From NCBI RefSeq assembly GCF_001591665.1, contig NZ_BCVI01000036.1:62001-126000 (forward strand): 64,000 nt of DNA, given 5' to 3'. The notes beneath the pieces are model-generated. The model worked only from the letters and a program-made list of their open reading frames with translations. It was not told the origin of the DNA and did not search any database. The translations under genes and the position numbers were made by a program. Below are positions 55,226 to 63,508 of the stretch, piece after piece. This stretch comes from Neobacillus soli NBRC 102451. GTDB lineage: Bacteria; Bacillota; Bacilli; Bacillales; Cytobacillaceae. Each line of letters starts with the position of its first letter. The stretch's first letter is position 1.

Positions 55226-55426
55226 ATGGACCACAAGAAAGCTAATCCAAAGAAAGAAGTTGCCGGAAGTTTTTATCATCCAAGCTATTATCAAGAAAAG
55301 GATGATTTATCAGCTGGACTTGCGACCACACATGAACAAGTAAGTGATGTTTATATGGAAGGAGACATCAGTGCCGCTGTCTTTGACAATGGCGGTGATT
55401 CCTCGGAAGGCCTGGACCGAGAATAA
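55226..55426 (+). CDS. YozQ-like small protein (DUF4025)
   Basis: The 66-residue protein has AGSFYHPSYYQEKDDLSAGL and ATTHEQVSDVYMEG, which match the YozQ/DUF4025 pattern of Bacillus small proteins. AAAAGGAGG lies 9 bases before ATG. Function unknown. It is followed by a strong terminator. Confidence 0.65.
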   Translation: MDHKKANPKKEVAGSFYHPSYYQEKDDLSAGLATTHEQVSDVYMEGDISAAVFDNGGDSSEGLDRE

Positions 55427-55430
55427 AAGC

Positions 55431-55473
55431 GGAGAAAACAGCTCTCACAAGAAAGCTGTTTTCTTCCTTTTTT
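55431..55473 (+). terminator. Terminator after the YozQ-like gene
   Basis: GAAAACAGCT (55434-55443) and AGCTGTTTTC (55454-55463) form a 10-bp stem, followed by TTCCTTTTTTC. Confidence 0.88.
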
Positions 55474-55480
55474 CAGAAAG

Positions 55481-56236
55481 TTATTTATCGTCGTCAACGT
55501 ATGGGTCATGTTCATATGCCGGCAAATCCCCAAAGCTGGTCATAATTCCTTCATCGTCTAAGACTTCCTCATACTGTTCATGCTGTGCGTTTGGATATAC
55601 CTTAATCTCTTTTCCATACATGTCATTTCCAACAAAGTTTTCGTAATCCTCAACATAACCAACATTCTCATCCGCTTCGATATAGATATCACTATAGTCG
55701 TCCTGCGGGAAGGCTAAATCGGAGGGTGTATCAGACGTGCCCCATTCAGCAACAGCTTGCCACGAATCCTCCGCATCAAAGGCAACATCTTCATCCTTGT
55801 CATCCATATCAAATTTTCCGAAGGGAGGAGCCAATACTTCTTCCTCAATAGGGCGGCTGTGTGAAGTAATTTGATCCTGACTATGCTCAATACAAAAAAT
55901 GGTATTTGGCAGGGCCCGAAGCCGTTCTAGCGGAATTTCCTTTCCACAGACCTCACATTTCCCGTAAGTGCCTTTTTCCATTGCCTCTAAGGCCTGATTG
56001 ATATTCTTTAGCTGTGTTTCCGAATGTTCATTTAAGGCAATATCCTTTTCACGTTCATATAATTCGGTTCCCTCATCTGCAGGATGGTTATCATAGCTCG
56101 ATAATTCTCCCATTGACTCATGTGCATGGCCTCGCTCAAGACCAAAATGGTCATTTTGCTTTAGGCTTTCCTCCACTTCGTCCTTGCTCTGCAATAATTG
56201 TAAACGCAACTCAGATAACTGCTCTGTTGATAACAT
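55481..56236 (-). CDS. TraR/DksA-type zinc-finger protein, YteA family
   Basis: The 251-residue protein has an N-terminal coiled coil (SELRLQLLQSKDEVEESLKQ), ALEAMEKGTYGKCEVCGKEI and RLRALPNTIFCIEHSQ, giving a zinc site CxxC-x17-CxxH typical of YteA. The C-terminal half is acidic and low complexity. DksA-like proteins can bind in the RNA polymerase secondary channel; the Bacillus YteA group is usually linked to sporulation. ATG 56236 follows AAAGGAG. Confidence 0.85.
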   Translation of the reverse strand: MLSTEQLSELRLQLLQSKDEVEESLKQNDHFGLERGHAHESMGELSSYDNHPADEGTELYEREKDIALNEHSETQLKNINQALEAMEKGTYGKCEVCGKEIPLERLRALPNTIFCIEHSQDQITSHSRPIEEEVLAPPFGKFDMDDKDEDVAFDAEDSWQAVAEWGTSDTPSDLAFPQDDYSDIYIEADENVGYVEDYENFVGNDMYGKEIKVYPNAQHEQYEEVLDDEGIMTSFGDLPAYEHDPYVDDDK

Positions 56237-56477
56237 TGAGATAAACTCCTTTCATAAAAAAACAGTACCTAACCTTTAGTATCCACCAACATCTATCACT
56301 TCATTTTTTTATTTTTAACTTTATATTTCCATTCTATTTTCATTTGTTTAATGATTGATTATGTAAATAATTTTTATTTCCATTAAAATTCACTCCATCA
56401 CTTCTATACGAATCGAATAAGAATTAGTTTGTCGTGTATCTTAAGAAATATCAGCCGATGAGAAAAGAGGAGATTAG

Positions 56478-56639
56478 ATGGTAAACCAAAACTTTGATAA
56501 ATTTAAGCAGGCTCAGAAAGAACACCACCCCCAATATTTAGGTGGGACTAAAAACCAAAAGCCCGGTCTTAATGATCCAGAATATAACAATCAGGACAAT
56601 ACCGACAAATCGCCTGGGGCAACTGGGCGTAACATATAA
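56478..56639 (+). CDS. Small 53-residue hypothetical protein
   Basis: ATG 56478 is preceded by GAGGAGATTAG. The product MVNQNFDKFKQAQKEHHPQY ends in NNQDNTDKSPGATGRNI. It is hydrophilic and Asn/Gln-rich, the style of small spore-associated Bacillus proteins. I do not recognise a family. The preceding stretch 56237-56477 shows no clear signal. Confidence 0.55.
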   Translation: MVNQNFDKFKQAQKEHHPQYLGGTKNQKPGLNDPEYNNQDNTDKSPGATGRNI

Positions 56640-56714
56640 CAACCGTTAAAAGGCAGTCAGTATCACTGTTTCGATTGTGGCGGCATTGATGATGCCTAAA
56701 TAAACCCGTTCAAA

Positions 56715-56760
56715 AGGCTTCCTCAAAAAATCATTAGTAAATGACTTTTTGAGGAAGCCT
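56715..56760. terminator. Strong bidirectional terminator hairpin
   Basis: AGGCTTCCTCAAAAA (56715-56729) and TTTTTGAGGAAGCCT (56746-56760) are perfect inverted 15-mers, with an inner TCATT/AATGA stem. It lies between the small plus-strand gene and the convergent liv-type operon. Confidence 0.9.
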
Positions 56761-56787
56761 CCTATTGTGCCGCAGGATTAAATGGAT

Positions 56788-57483
56788 TCAGCTTATCGCC
56801 AGATGATGGTAAGCGATATCCATATTTTTCTTTAGTTCATCGGGGTGATTGTGATAGACAACCTCACCCTTATTTAAAATGTAGACATCGTCAGCAATGC
56901 TTAAGGCCGTTGCAATGTTTTGCTCGACTAAAAGCATCGACATACCTGCTTCCTTTAATTTCAAAAGAACGTCCATTACTTCCCCTACCATTAAAGGGGA
57001 AAGGCCTTCTGTCGGTTCATCAAGAAGAAGAATTTTAGGATTACGCATTAATGCCCGGCCAATCGAAAGCATGGATTGCTCGCCGCCGCTTAAATTCCCG
57101 GCATGTGTCTTTTCCCGTTCCTTTAAGCGGGGGAAAAGATCAAAGATACGTTCCAAGTCCCACTTTCCGTTGTCGTGATCCGCAAACACAGCTAAATTTT
57201 CTCGCACCGTTAAGTTAGTAAAAATCCGTCGCCCCTGCGGTACAATTCCAATCCCTTTTCTGGCAATTTGATGACTTTTAAGCTTGATGATATTTTCACC
57301 TTCAAGTGAAACTTTGCCTTCCTTTTTCGTGACAAATCCGATAATAGAATGAATCGTCGTTGTTTTTCCCATGCCGTTCCTCCCAAGCAGGGTCACGACA
57401 CTCCCTTTTTTCACTTCGAGATTAACTCCATGAAGAATATGGCTTGCTCCATAGTAACTATGGACCCCTTTCAAGCTAAGCAT
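56788..57483 (-). CDS. Branched-chain-type amino acid ABC transporter ATPase, LivF-like
   Basis: The 231-residue ATPase has LLGRNGMGKTTTIHSIIGF (Walker A), NLSGGEQSMLSIGRALMRNP (signature) and ILLLDEPTEGLSPLM (Walker B). It overlaps the LivG-like gene by 8 bp and is the last gene of a five-gene importer. The neighbouring CoA ligase suggests an organic acid rather than leucine as substrate. Confidence 0.88.
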   Translation of the reverse strand: MLSLKGVHSYYGASHILHGVNLEVKKGSVVTLLGRNGMGKTTTIHSIIGFVTKKEGKVSLEGENIIKLKSHQIARKGIGIVPQGRRIFTNLTVRENLAVFADHDNGKWDLERIFDLFPRLKEREKTHAGNLSGGEQSMLSIGRALMRNPKILLLDEPTEGLSPLMVGEVMDVLLKLKEAGMSMLLVEQNIATALSIADDVYILNKGEVVYHNHPDELKKNMDIAYHHLAIS

Positions 57484-58246
57484 TGGCCGCTTCCTCCTTT
57501 CCCATATAGATTTCTTTGACGTCTGGATTTACCCTTACCTCCTCAGGGCTTCCATCCGCAATGAGTGTACCGGCGTGCAGAACAATCACTCGATCCATAT
57601 TACCAAATAACACTTCGATGTCATGCTCAATCATCATAATCGTCACCTCGGAAGGTAATTTGTTGATTAACGAAATGATCTGATCGGTTTCCAATTGCGA
57701 CATCCCGGCAGTTGGTTCATCTAATAGAAGCAATTTAGGATTCCCTGCTATCGCCATAATGATCTCAATTTGCCGCTGCACACCATAAGACAAATCCTGA
57801 ACCTTCGTTTGGCTATATTCTTGTAATCCCCACTCATATAGAAGTTTTTCTACCTTTTCATACAACGATGGATAATTCTTCTTATTTGCTGTTTTCCACC
57901 ATTGGGTATGTTTTTTATCTATTCGCTGTAAAACCAGAAGCAAATTTTCCTTTACAGTTAAGCCCAGCATTAAATTATTTTTTTGGAAGGTACGGACGAT
58001 TCCCTGTTCCGTCCGTTTATAATTTGGCCAACGATTGATCATATCAGCAAAATAGCTAATTGATCCCCCAGATGGTTCTAAATCGCCGGCAATCATATTA
58101 AATAACGTCGATTTACCAGCACCATTTGGACCAATAAGCCCAACTCGTTCTCCTGCAGTTACTTCTAATGTAACATCCTCAATCACCTTTATACCGCCAA
58201 AATGTTTCGATAGGCCCTTAAGGGAAAGAATATTTTCCTTCTTCAT
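57476..58246 (-). CDS. Branched-chain-type ABC transporter ATPase, LivG-like
   Basis: The 256-residue ATPase has GLIGPNGAGKSTLFNMIAGD (Walker A), DLSYGVQRQIEIIMAIAGNP (signature, LSYG form typical of LivG) and LLLLDEPTAGMSQLE (Walker B). It follows LivM by 10 bp. Confidence 0.88.
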   Translation of the reverse strand: MKKENILSLKGLSKHFGGIKVIEDVTLEVTAGERVGLIGPNGAGKSTLFNMIAGDLEPSGGSISYFADMINRWPNYKRTEQGIVRTFQKNNLMLGLTVKENLLLVLQRIDKKHTQWWKTANKKNYPSLYEKVEKLLYEWGLQEYSQTKVQDLSYGVQRQIEIIMAIAGNPKLLLLDEPTAGMSQLETDQIISLINKLPSEVTIMMIEHDIEVLFGNMDRVIVLHAGTLIADGSPEEVRVNPDVKEIYMGKEEAANA

Positions 58247-58256
58247 CTACATTCTC

Positions 58257-59258
58257 CTAACCATCCATTTTAGTTTGCTGCTTTATTGGTATGATATTAG
58301 GTTCCTTATGTTCTATCTTTTGCTGTTTAACCACTATTCTTTTTGCACGATTGAAAATCCCGACAATTCCATTTGGGGCAAAGATGACAAATAAAATGAA
58401 GGCTGTACCAATAATCATCATCCAATTTTCCGTATAGGAACTAACAATGGTTTCCAAAATCACGATGAAGGCTGCACCAATGACCGGCCCCCATAATGTA
58501 CCAACACCACCGATTAAAACCATGATTAACACTGACCCCGATGCTGTCCAATAAACGTCGGTTGGCGAGATGAAGCCGTTGAAAATTACATATAAACCTC
58601 CCGCTAAACCACCCATTGTCCCTGAAATTAAAAAGCTAATATTTTTATATAACGCTGTGTTATAACCGATTGATTTCATCCGTTCCTCATTTTCTTTTAT
58701 ACCAATAAATACAGATCCTAACGGGGAATGTAAGAACCGGCTCAAGAGGAATAGTAGTATAGCCATCACAACCAGGATAAAATAGTAGACAAACACTTGA
58801 TTTGAAAGCCGTATATCACCGAATACATCGAGGGGAGCGATACCTGATAATCCGTTCGAACCACCGGTTACGGTTGTCCATTGGTAGACTAGCGAGTAAA
58901 AGATTTGCGAACAGGCTAGTGTCAGCATTAAAAAATAAAAACCATGTGCTTTAGTGGAAAGTAAACCAATAATCAGTGCCAGCAAAAAGGCGAATAAAAG
59001 TCCGATTCCGAGGGTGACGAAAATGTTCGTGCTAAACTTTATGGCAGCCAATCCCGTTGCATAGGCACCAGCACCAAAGAAGGCAGCGTGGCCCAATGAA
59101 ACCATCCCTGTCTGTCCGACCAGAATATTTAAGCTTACCGCAAAAACACCTAAAATTAATATTTCCGATAAAATATTCACGTAATAAATAGATAAAAAGA
59201 ATGGAACAAGAACCATTAGTAAAAATAGGAGAGTTCCTTTAATCGGTCCCTTCTTCAT
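58257..59258 (-). CDS. Branched-chain-type ABC permease, LivM-like
   Basis: The 333-residue permease has about ten hydrophobic segments, the family motif GQTGMVSLGHAAFFGAGAYA near residue 48 and LIGGVGTLWGPVIGAAFIVI near 250. The C-terminal tail is hydrophilic. Its ATG is directly adjacent to the LivH stop. Confidence 0.88.
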   Translation of the reverse strand: MKKGPIKGTLLFLLMVLVPFFLSIYYVNILSEILILGVFAVSLNILVGQTGMVSLGHAAFFGAGAYATGLAAIKFSTNIFVTLGIGLLFAFLLALIIGLLSTKAHGFYFLMLTLACSQIFYSLVYQWTTVTGGSNGLSGIAPLDVFGDIRLSNQVFVYYFILVVMAILLFLLSRFLHSPLGSVFIGIKENEERMKSIGYNTALYKNISFLISGTMGGLAGGLYVIFNGFISPTDVYWTASGSVLIMVLIGGVGTLWGPVIGAAFIVILETIVSSYTENWMMIIGTAFILFVIFAPNGIVGIFNRAKRIVVKQQKIEHKEPNIIPIKQQTKMDG

Positions 59259-60124
59259 TACACCACTCTCCTGCCAGTAAGACCTTGCGGACGAATCACT
59301 AGTACCAACGCCATTAAGGCAAATGTAATAATTAAACTTAGTTCAGGCAGAAAAAAGCGGCTAAAGGTTTCAACAAAGCCTACGAGCAAACTTGCAATAA
59401 ATGTTCCCGTTACTGAACCAAGGCCGCCTACGACGAGAACAACCAAAGATAAAATGAGAATTTGAAACTCCATTCCCGGATAAACACCGAGTACTGGTGA
59501 ACCAAGGACTCCTCCCAAACCTGCCATTAAGCTGCCTAAGAAAAATACACAAGTAAACACAAAATGAATGTTAACACCTAAACCTCCTACCATTTCCTTA
59601 TCAGACAATCCGGCCCGGATAACAGCACCCCACTTTGTTTTTTCCTGGGTATACCATAAGAAAATAGCAATCACAATTCCAATAACGATTAGGGCAAGGC
59701 GGTAAGCAGGAATGGCATTACCTGCAATTTCTACCGACATATTCAGTACATCCGGCGGGTTAACAACTAGAATATTTTTACCCCACATCATCGAAAAAAC
59801 ATCGTGAAAAATATAGGCCAATCCAAACGTTAATAAGACTTGGGAAAGGTGTCCCAGCTTGTATGTAGGCCGGAGAATAACCACTTCGAGCACTAATCCG
59901 ATAATTGCAATCAGAAGCGGAACCGCCATTAAGGCCACCCAAAATGGCAATCCCGCCTTTATTATGAGCGAGTAGCCAACATAGGAACCAAGTACATACA
60001 AGGATCCATGCGCTAGGTTTAACACGCCCAATATACCAAAAACAATCGTGATCCCACAGGTGATAATAAATAGTAACATTCCATAGCTTAATCCATTCAT
60101 CATTTGCAGAAGCAAGGCGCTCAA
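59258..60124 (-). CDS. Branched-chain-type ABC permease, LivH-like
   Basis: The 288-residue permease has eight or so helices, with FGILGVLNLAHGSLYVLGSY near residue 29 and VVLVVGGLGSVTGTFIASLL near 230, both LivH motifs. It follows the binding protein gene after an intra-operon hairpin. Confidence 0.88.
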   Translation of the reverse strand: MSALLLQMMNGLSYGMLLFIITCGITIVFGILGVLNLAHGSLYVLGSYVGYSLIIKAGLPFWVALMAVPLLIAIIGLVLEVVILRPTYKLGHLSQVLLTFGLAYIFHDVFSMMWGKNILVVNPPDVLNMSVEIAGNAIPAYRLALIVIGIVIAIFLWYTQEKTKWGAVIRAGLSDKEMVGGLGVNIHFVFTCVFFLGSLMAGLGGVLGSPVLGVYPGMEFQILILSLVVLVVGGLGSVTGTFIASLLVGFVETFSRFFLPELSLIITFALMALVLVIRPQGLTGRRVV

Positions 60125-60166
60125 ATGTTTAGCCTCCTTTTCCCAACTTTTATTTTATTTTTAAAA

Positions 60167-60196
60167 GAAAGAGGCAATTTAAATCTTGCCTCTTTC
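60167..60196 (-). terminator. Intra-operon hairpin after the LivK-like gene
   Basis: GAAAGAGGCA (60167-60176) and TGCCTCTTTC (60187-60196) form a perfect 10-bp stem, followed on the minus strand by TTTTAAAAAT. It probably raises binding-protein mRNA over the permease part. Confidence 0.75.
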
Positions 60197-60223
60197 AACT
60201 TGCAGCTATTCAGTAAAATAAGC

Positions 60224-61441
60224 TTATTTTCCTGGATCTACTACTTGTGGAATCGTATCAATGACTTTATTTTCTGTTTTTCCATTAACAATTCCCGTTT
60301 CCACAATATAAAGATTTTGGATTACATTATGAGTGTCTTTATCAAACTTAATTGGGCCTCGTGGACTGTTTATTTCGACAGATGACATGGCTTCAATCAA
60401 CTTATCTGGATCAGATACATCACCTTTTAATTTATTAATTGCTTCTGCAAGAATCATTGCTGCATCGTATCCTTCAGCGGATTCAATACTTGCCCGTTTG
60501 TTGTATTTCTTTTCGTAGGCTTTGATAAATGTCTGATTTTCCTTCGTATCTAAACTGTAATCCCAGAAAATAGATGCCTTAATTCCATCTGGTGAATTAG
60601 CTTGCTGCGGACGAACATCTTCAGCAGTTAGCCAGCCTGATCCAATTAGCGGAATCTTCTCTTTTAATCCGTATTGGTCATATTGCTGGACAAACCTTAC
60701 CGCATCACTGCCTGCATAGAAAGCGTAAATGCCGTCAATACCCTCTTTATTCATTTTCCCTAGATAGGAGGAATAGTCATTATTCCCTAGCGGTGGATAA
60801 ACTTCTCCGGCAATTTGCCCGCCGGCTTTCGTATACGCTTCTTTAAATGCCTCTGCAACTTCATGACCAAAGGCATAATCAGCAGCCGTAACATAGATTT
60901 TCTTGCCAACGTTTTTGTATGCCCATTCACCCATAGAATGACCGATTTGCCATGAGCTAAAGGAGGATCTCCAAATATAATCGCTCCGCTTGCTTCTAGT
61001 TAAATCATTGCCTCCTGCATGGGAATCAAGAAATGGAAGCTTTTTGCTATCAACTTCATCACGTATTGCATAAGCGACTGCTGTACTGACCGGACCAGTT
61101 AGAATGTCGATTTTATCCTGATCCGTTAATTTTCTCAGCTTTCTTAGTGCCACCTGCGGATCTGCCTCTGTATCTTCATGGATTATCTCAATTTTTTTAC
61201 CGGCAACTTCCCAGTTTTGTTCTTCAAAGTATAGGTTCATTCCATTTAGCAGGTTTTCACCTAAGGATGCGTATACACCAGTTGAAGGAAGCAAGGCCCC
61301 AATTTTAATTGGAGAATTGTCATCCGTTTTTTCTTTTGTTTTCTCTTTTGAAGTGGTTGTGTTAATGGCACCTGAACTGCATGCCGAAAGTAACAGGACT
61401 AAAAGGATTAAGACAAAACCATTTCTTTTAAAATTTTTCAT
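60224..61441 (-). CDS. Periplasmic-binding-type lipoprotein, LivK-like
   Basis: The 405-residue protein has a lipoprotein signal (NGFVLILLVLLLSAC, lipobox LSAC) and a type I binding-protein fold: PIKIGALLPSTGVYASLGEN, GPVSTAVAYAIRDEVDSKKL and SAEGYDAAMILAEAIN. It is the first gene of the importer. The cre site lies 19 bp before its ATG. Confidence 0.88.
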   Translation of the reverse strand: MKNFKRNGFVLILLVLLLSACSSGAINTTTSKEKTKEKTDDNSPIKIGALLPSTGVYASLGENLLNGMNLYFEEQNWEVAGKKIEIIHEDTEADPQVALRKLRKLTDQDKIDILTGPVSTAVAYAIRDEVDSKKLPFLDSHAGGNDLTRSKRSDYIWRSSFSSWQIGHSMGEWAYKNVGKKIYVTAADYAFGHEVAEAFKEAYTKAGGQIAGEVYPPLGNNDYSSYLGKMNKEGIDGIYAFYAGSDAVRFVQQYDQYGLKEKIPLIGSGWLTAEDVRPQQANSPDGIKASIFWDYSLDTKENQTFIKAYEKKYNKRASIESAEGYDAAMILAEAINKLKGDVSDPDKLIEAMSSVEINSPRGPIKFDKDTHNVIQNLYIVETGIVNGKTENKVIDTIPQVVDPGK

Positions 61442-61459
61442 AATTACCCCCTGATATAT

Positions 61460-61473
61460 TGATAACGCTTTCA
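61460..61473. promoter_or_regulatory. CcpA cre site in the livK-type leader
   Basis: TGATAACGCTTTCA fits the cre consensus TGWNANCGNTNWCA at every fixed position. It lies between the promoter and the livK-type start, where CcpA acts as a roadblock under glucose. Confidence 0.75.
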
Positions 61474-61518
61474 GTAATAACGAATGAACCTCCCTTTTTT
61501 GAAAAATTTAGAACATTT

Positions 61519-61572
61519 ACACTATTATTATATTGTTTATAGTGTTTATTTTCAATGCTTTTTTTAAACACT
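61519..61572 (-). promoter_or_regulatory. Promoter of the liv-type operon with inverted repeats
   Basis: On the minus strand TTGAAA (61550-61555) and TATAAT (61527-61532) are 17 bp apart. ACACTAT (61519-61525) and ATAGTGT (61539-61545) form one inverted repeat over the -10 and spacer. AGTGTTTA (61541-61548) and TAAACACT (61565-61572) form another over the -35. These are likely operators of an unknown regulator. The rest of 61573-61756 shows nothing clear. Confidence 0.65.
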
Positions 61573-61756
61573 AATTAAAAAATCATAATATAAAAATAGT
61601 TAAAATGGGCTAAATAGAGGAAATTATCGTTATCTTTCGGGAAAAATGACTTATATTTTATTTTTATTTCCAATAATTAAAATATGTTTTTAATCCCATA
61701 GTAATAATTTCGCATTATAACTTCAATAGACTATGTGTGATTTAATTGACATAAAA

Positions 61757-61783
61757 AATAGCCAGCTCAAAAACTGGCTATTT
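61757..61783 (-). terminator. Terminator after the CoA ligase gene
   Basis: AAATAGCCAG (61757-61766) and CTGGCTATTT (61774-61783) form a 10-bp stem, with a T-run after it on the minus strand. Confidence 0.85.
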
Positions 61784-61800
61784 AGTCACTAGATTAATTT

Positions 61801-63378
61801 TTATGCGTGTTTCAACCTAAACCGCTGCACTTTTCCAGTTGCTGTTTTAGGTAAATCCTCGATAAATTCAATTTCTCTAGGATACTTATATGGTGCAAGA
61901 TTTTGTTTTACAAACAGCTTGAGATCTGCTTTTAAGTCATCTGTAGGTTCTACCCCATCCCTTAGGACAATAAATGCCTTCGGGTATACAAGATTATTCT
62001 CGTTTTTCGCCCCGACAACAGCGACCTCAAATACATACTCATGCCGGATAAGAGTTGATTCTATTTCAATAGGTGAAACCCAAATACCGCCCACCTTCAG
62101 CATGTCATCAGAGCGGCCGCAGTACCAGAAATATCCTTCTTCATCTTGATAATATTTATCCCCTGTATACATCCACTCTCCGTGGAATTTACTTTGATTT
62201 TCTGCTAAATTACAAAAGTAACCGATGCTGACGCTATCCCCTTTGATGACAAGGTCGCCAATTTCATTGACTTCCACTGGCGCAGATTCTTCATTGACAA
62301 TTTTAGCCTTGTAGCCCGGGACAACCTTTCCCGTGCTTCCCGCTTTAATTTCACCAATCGTATTAGAAAGGAATATGTGTAAAGCTTCCGTCGATCCAAT
62401 TCCATCTAAAATATCAATATTAAATAGCTCTTTCCACTTTTGAATAAAGGTTGCCGGAAGTGCCTCACCTGCTGATACGCAAATCCTGACGGATGAGAGA
62501 TCGGGAATGACTCCCGTTCTTTCAACATATTGGATCAGTGATCCATATAAAGTAGGCACGCCAAAGAATATGGTCGGCTTCTGCTTTTCAATAACGGTAA
62601 AGATATTTTCGGGTGTCGGGCGATCCTTTAATAAAACGGTTGAACCGCCAGCACCAAGCGGGAAGTACATCCCATTCCCAAGACCATAAGCAAAATATAG
62701 CTTGGATGCAGAAAAGGTTCGGTCGTTCTCATTGATTTTAAGTACAGTCTCTGCAAAATTTCTATGGGCCACTTCCATACTTCTTTGCATGTGGACAACA
62801 CCCTTTGGATTACCTGTGCTTCCGGAGCTGTATAGCCAAAAGGCAGGGTCTTCCGAAATGGTCAGTTCTGCCTCCAATTCAGAAGAGGCTGGATTAATAA
62901 ACTCATCATAATCAAAAGCATCCGTAAAACTATAGCCGTTCTCTGAAATGACAATAACGTCTCTAAGGAAAATAAATCGGTCTCTGTTTTCCTTTATTGC
63001 ATTCCATACTTCTTCCTGTATTAATAATACCTTGGCACGACTGTGATTTAGAAAATATTCATAGTCTTGTGGCTTCATTGACGTATTGACAGGGATTGGA
63101 ATGGCACCAATTTTCACAGCCCCAAAAAAGGAGTAAATAAATTCAGGGGAATCATAAACAACTTGCAGGATCCGATTTTCCCTTTCTACACCAATTTCTT
63201 TGAGAGCGTTTCCAAATTTATTTGCCTTTTCAAGAATGTCTTGGTAGGTGATTTGTTCATCCTCACTATAAATAGCCACCTTGCTGCCAAGACCTTTTTG
63301 CACATTTTCTTCTACAAAACGGTTAGCACTATTATAAAAGTCTTTAATACCCTTTAACTGTTGAACTGACTCTAGCAT
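61801..63378 (-). CDS. Benzoate-CoA-ligase-like acyl-CoA synthetase (ANL superfamily)
   Basis: The 525-residue enzyme has the AMP-binding motif AFWLYSSGSTGNPKGVVHMQ near residue 180, LDGIGSTEALHIFLS near 315, YTGDKYYQDEEGYFWYCGR near 400 and the C-terminal catalytic lysine in LPKTATGKVQRFRLKHA. The SSGSTG and IGSTEALHIF forms are those of benzoate-CoA ligases. It would activate an aromatic or related acid to its CoA ester. The gene lies between a LivKHMGF importer and an enoyl-CoA hydratase, consistent with uptake and degradation. Substrate is not proven. Confidence 0.8.
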   Translation of the reverse strand: MLESVQQLKGIKDFYNSANRFVEENVQKGLGSKVAIYSEDEQITYQDILEKANKFGNALKEIGVERENRILQVVYDSPEFIYSFFGAVKIGAIPIPVNTSMKPQDYEYFLNHSRAKVLLIQEEVWNAIKENRDRFIFLRDVIVISENGYSFTDAFDYDEFINPASSELEAELTISEDPAFWLYSSGSTGNPKGVVHMQRSMEVAHRNFAETVLKINENDRTFSASKLYFAYGLGNGMYFPLGAGGSTVLLKDRPTPENIFTVIEKQKPTIFFGVPTLYGSLIQYVERTGVIPDLSSVRICVSAGEALPATFIQKWKELFNIDILDGIGSTEALHIFLSNTIGEIKAGSTGKVVPGYKAKIVNEESAPVEVNEIGDLVIKGDSVSIGYFCNLAENQSKFHGEWMYTGDKYYQDEEGYFWYCGRSDDMLKVGGIWVSPIEIESTLIRHEYVFEVAVVGAKNENNLVYPKAFIVLRDGVEPTDDLKADLKLFVKQNLAPYKYPREIEFIEDLPKTATGKVQRFRLKHA

Positions 63379-63473
63379 TCTTTAACCCCCAATAGAAAAT
63401 TGGTACTCATTAATCCGGATAAAACTTTCTGCTGAATCTAGAGGTAGGGTTATCATGTTTTTTTCAATAGCAG

Positions 63474-63501
63474 GGTCTGGCTCATTCGGATGAGCCAGAC
63501 C
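63474..63501 (-). terminator. Strong hairpin between crotonase and CoA ligase genes
   Basis: GGTCTGGCTCAT (63474-63485) and ATGAGCCAGACC (63490-63501) form a perfect 12-bp stem with a 4-base loop. The minus strand has no direct T-run, so it may be a stabiliser or a weak terminator. Confidence 0.65.
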
Positions 63502-63508
63502 GTACCTA

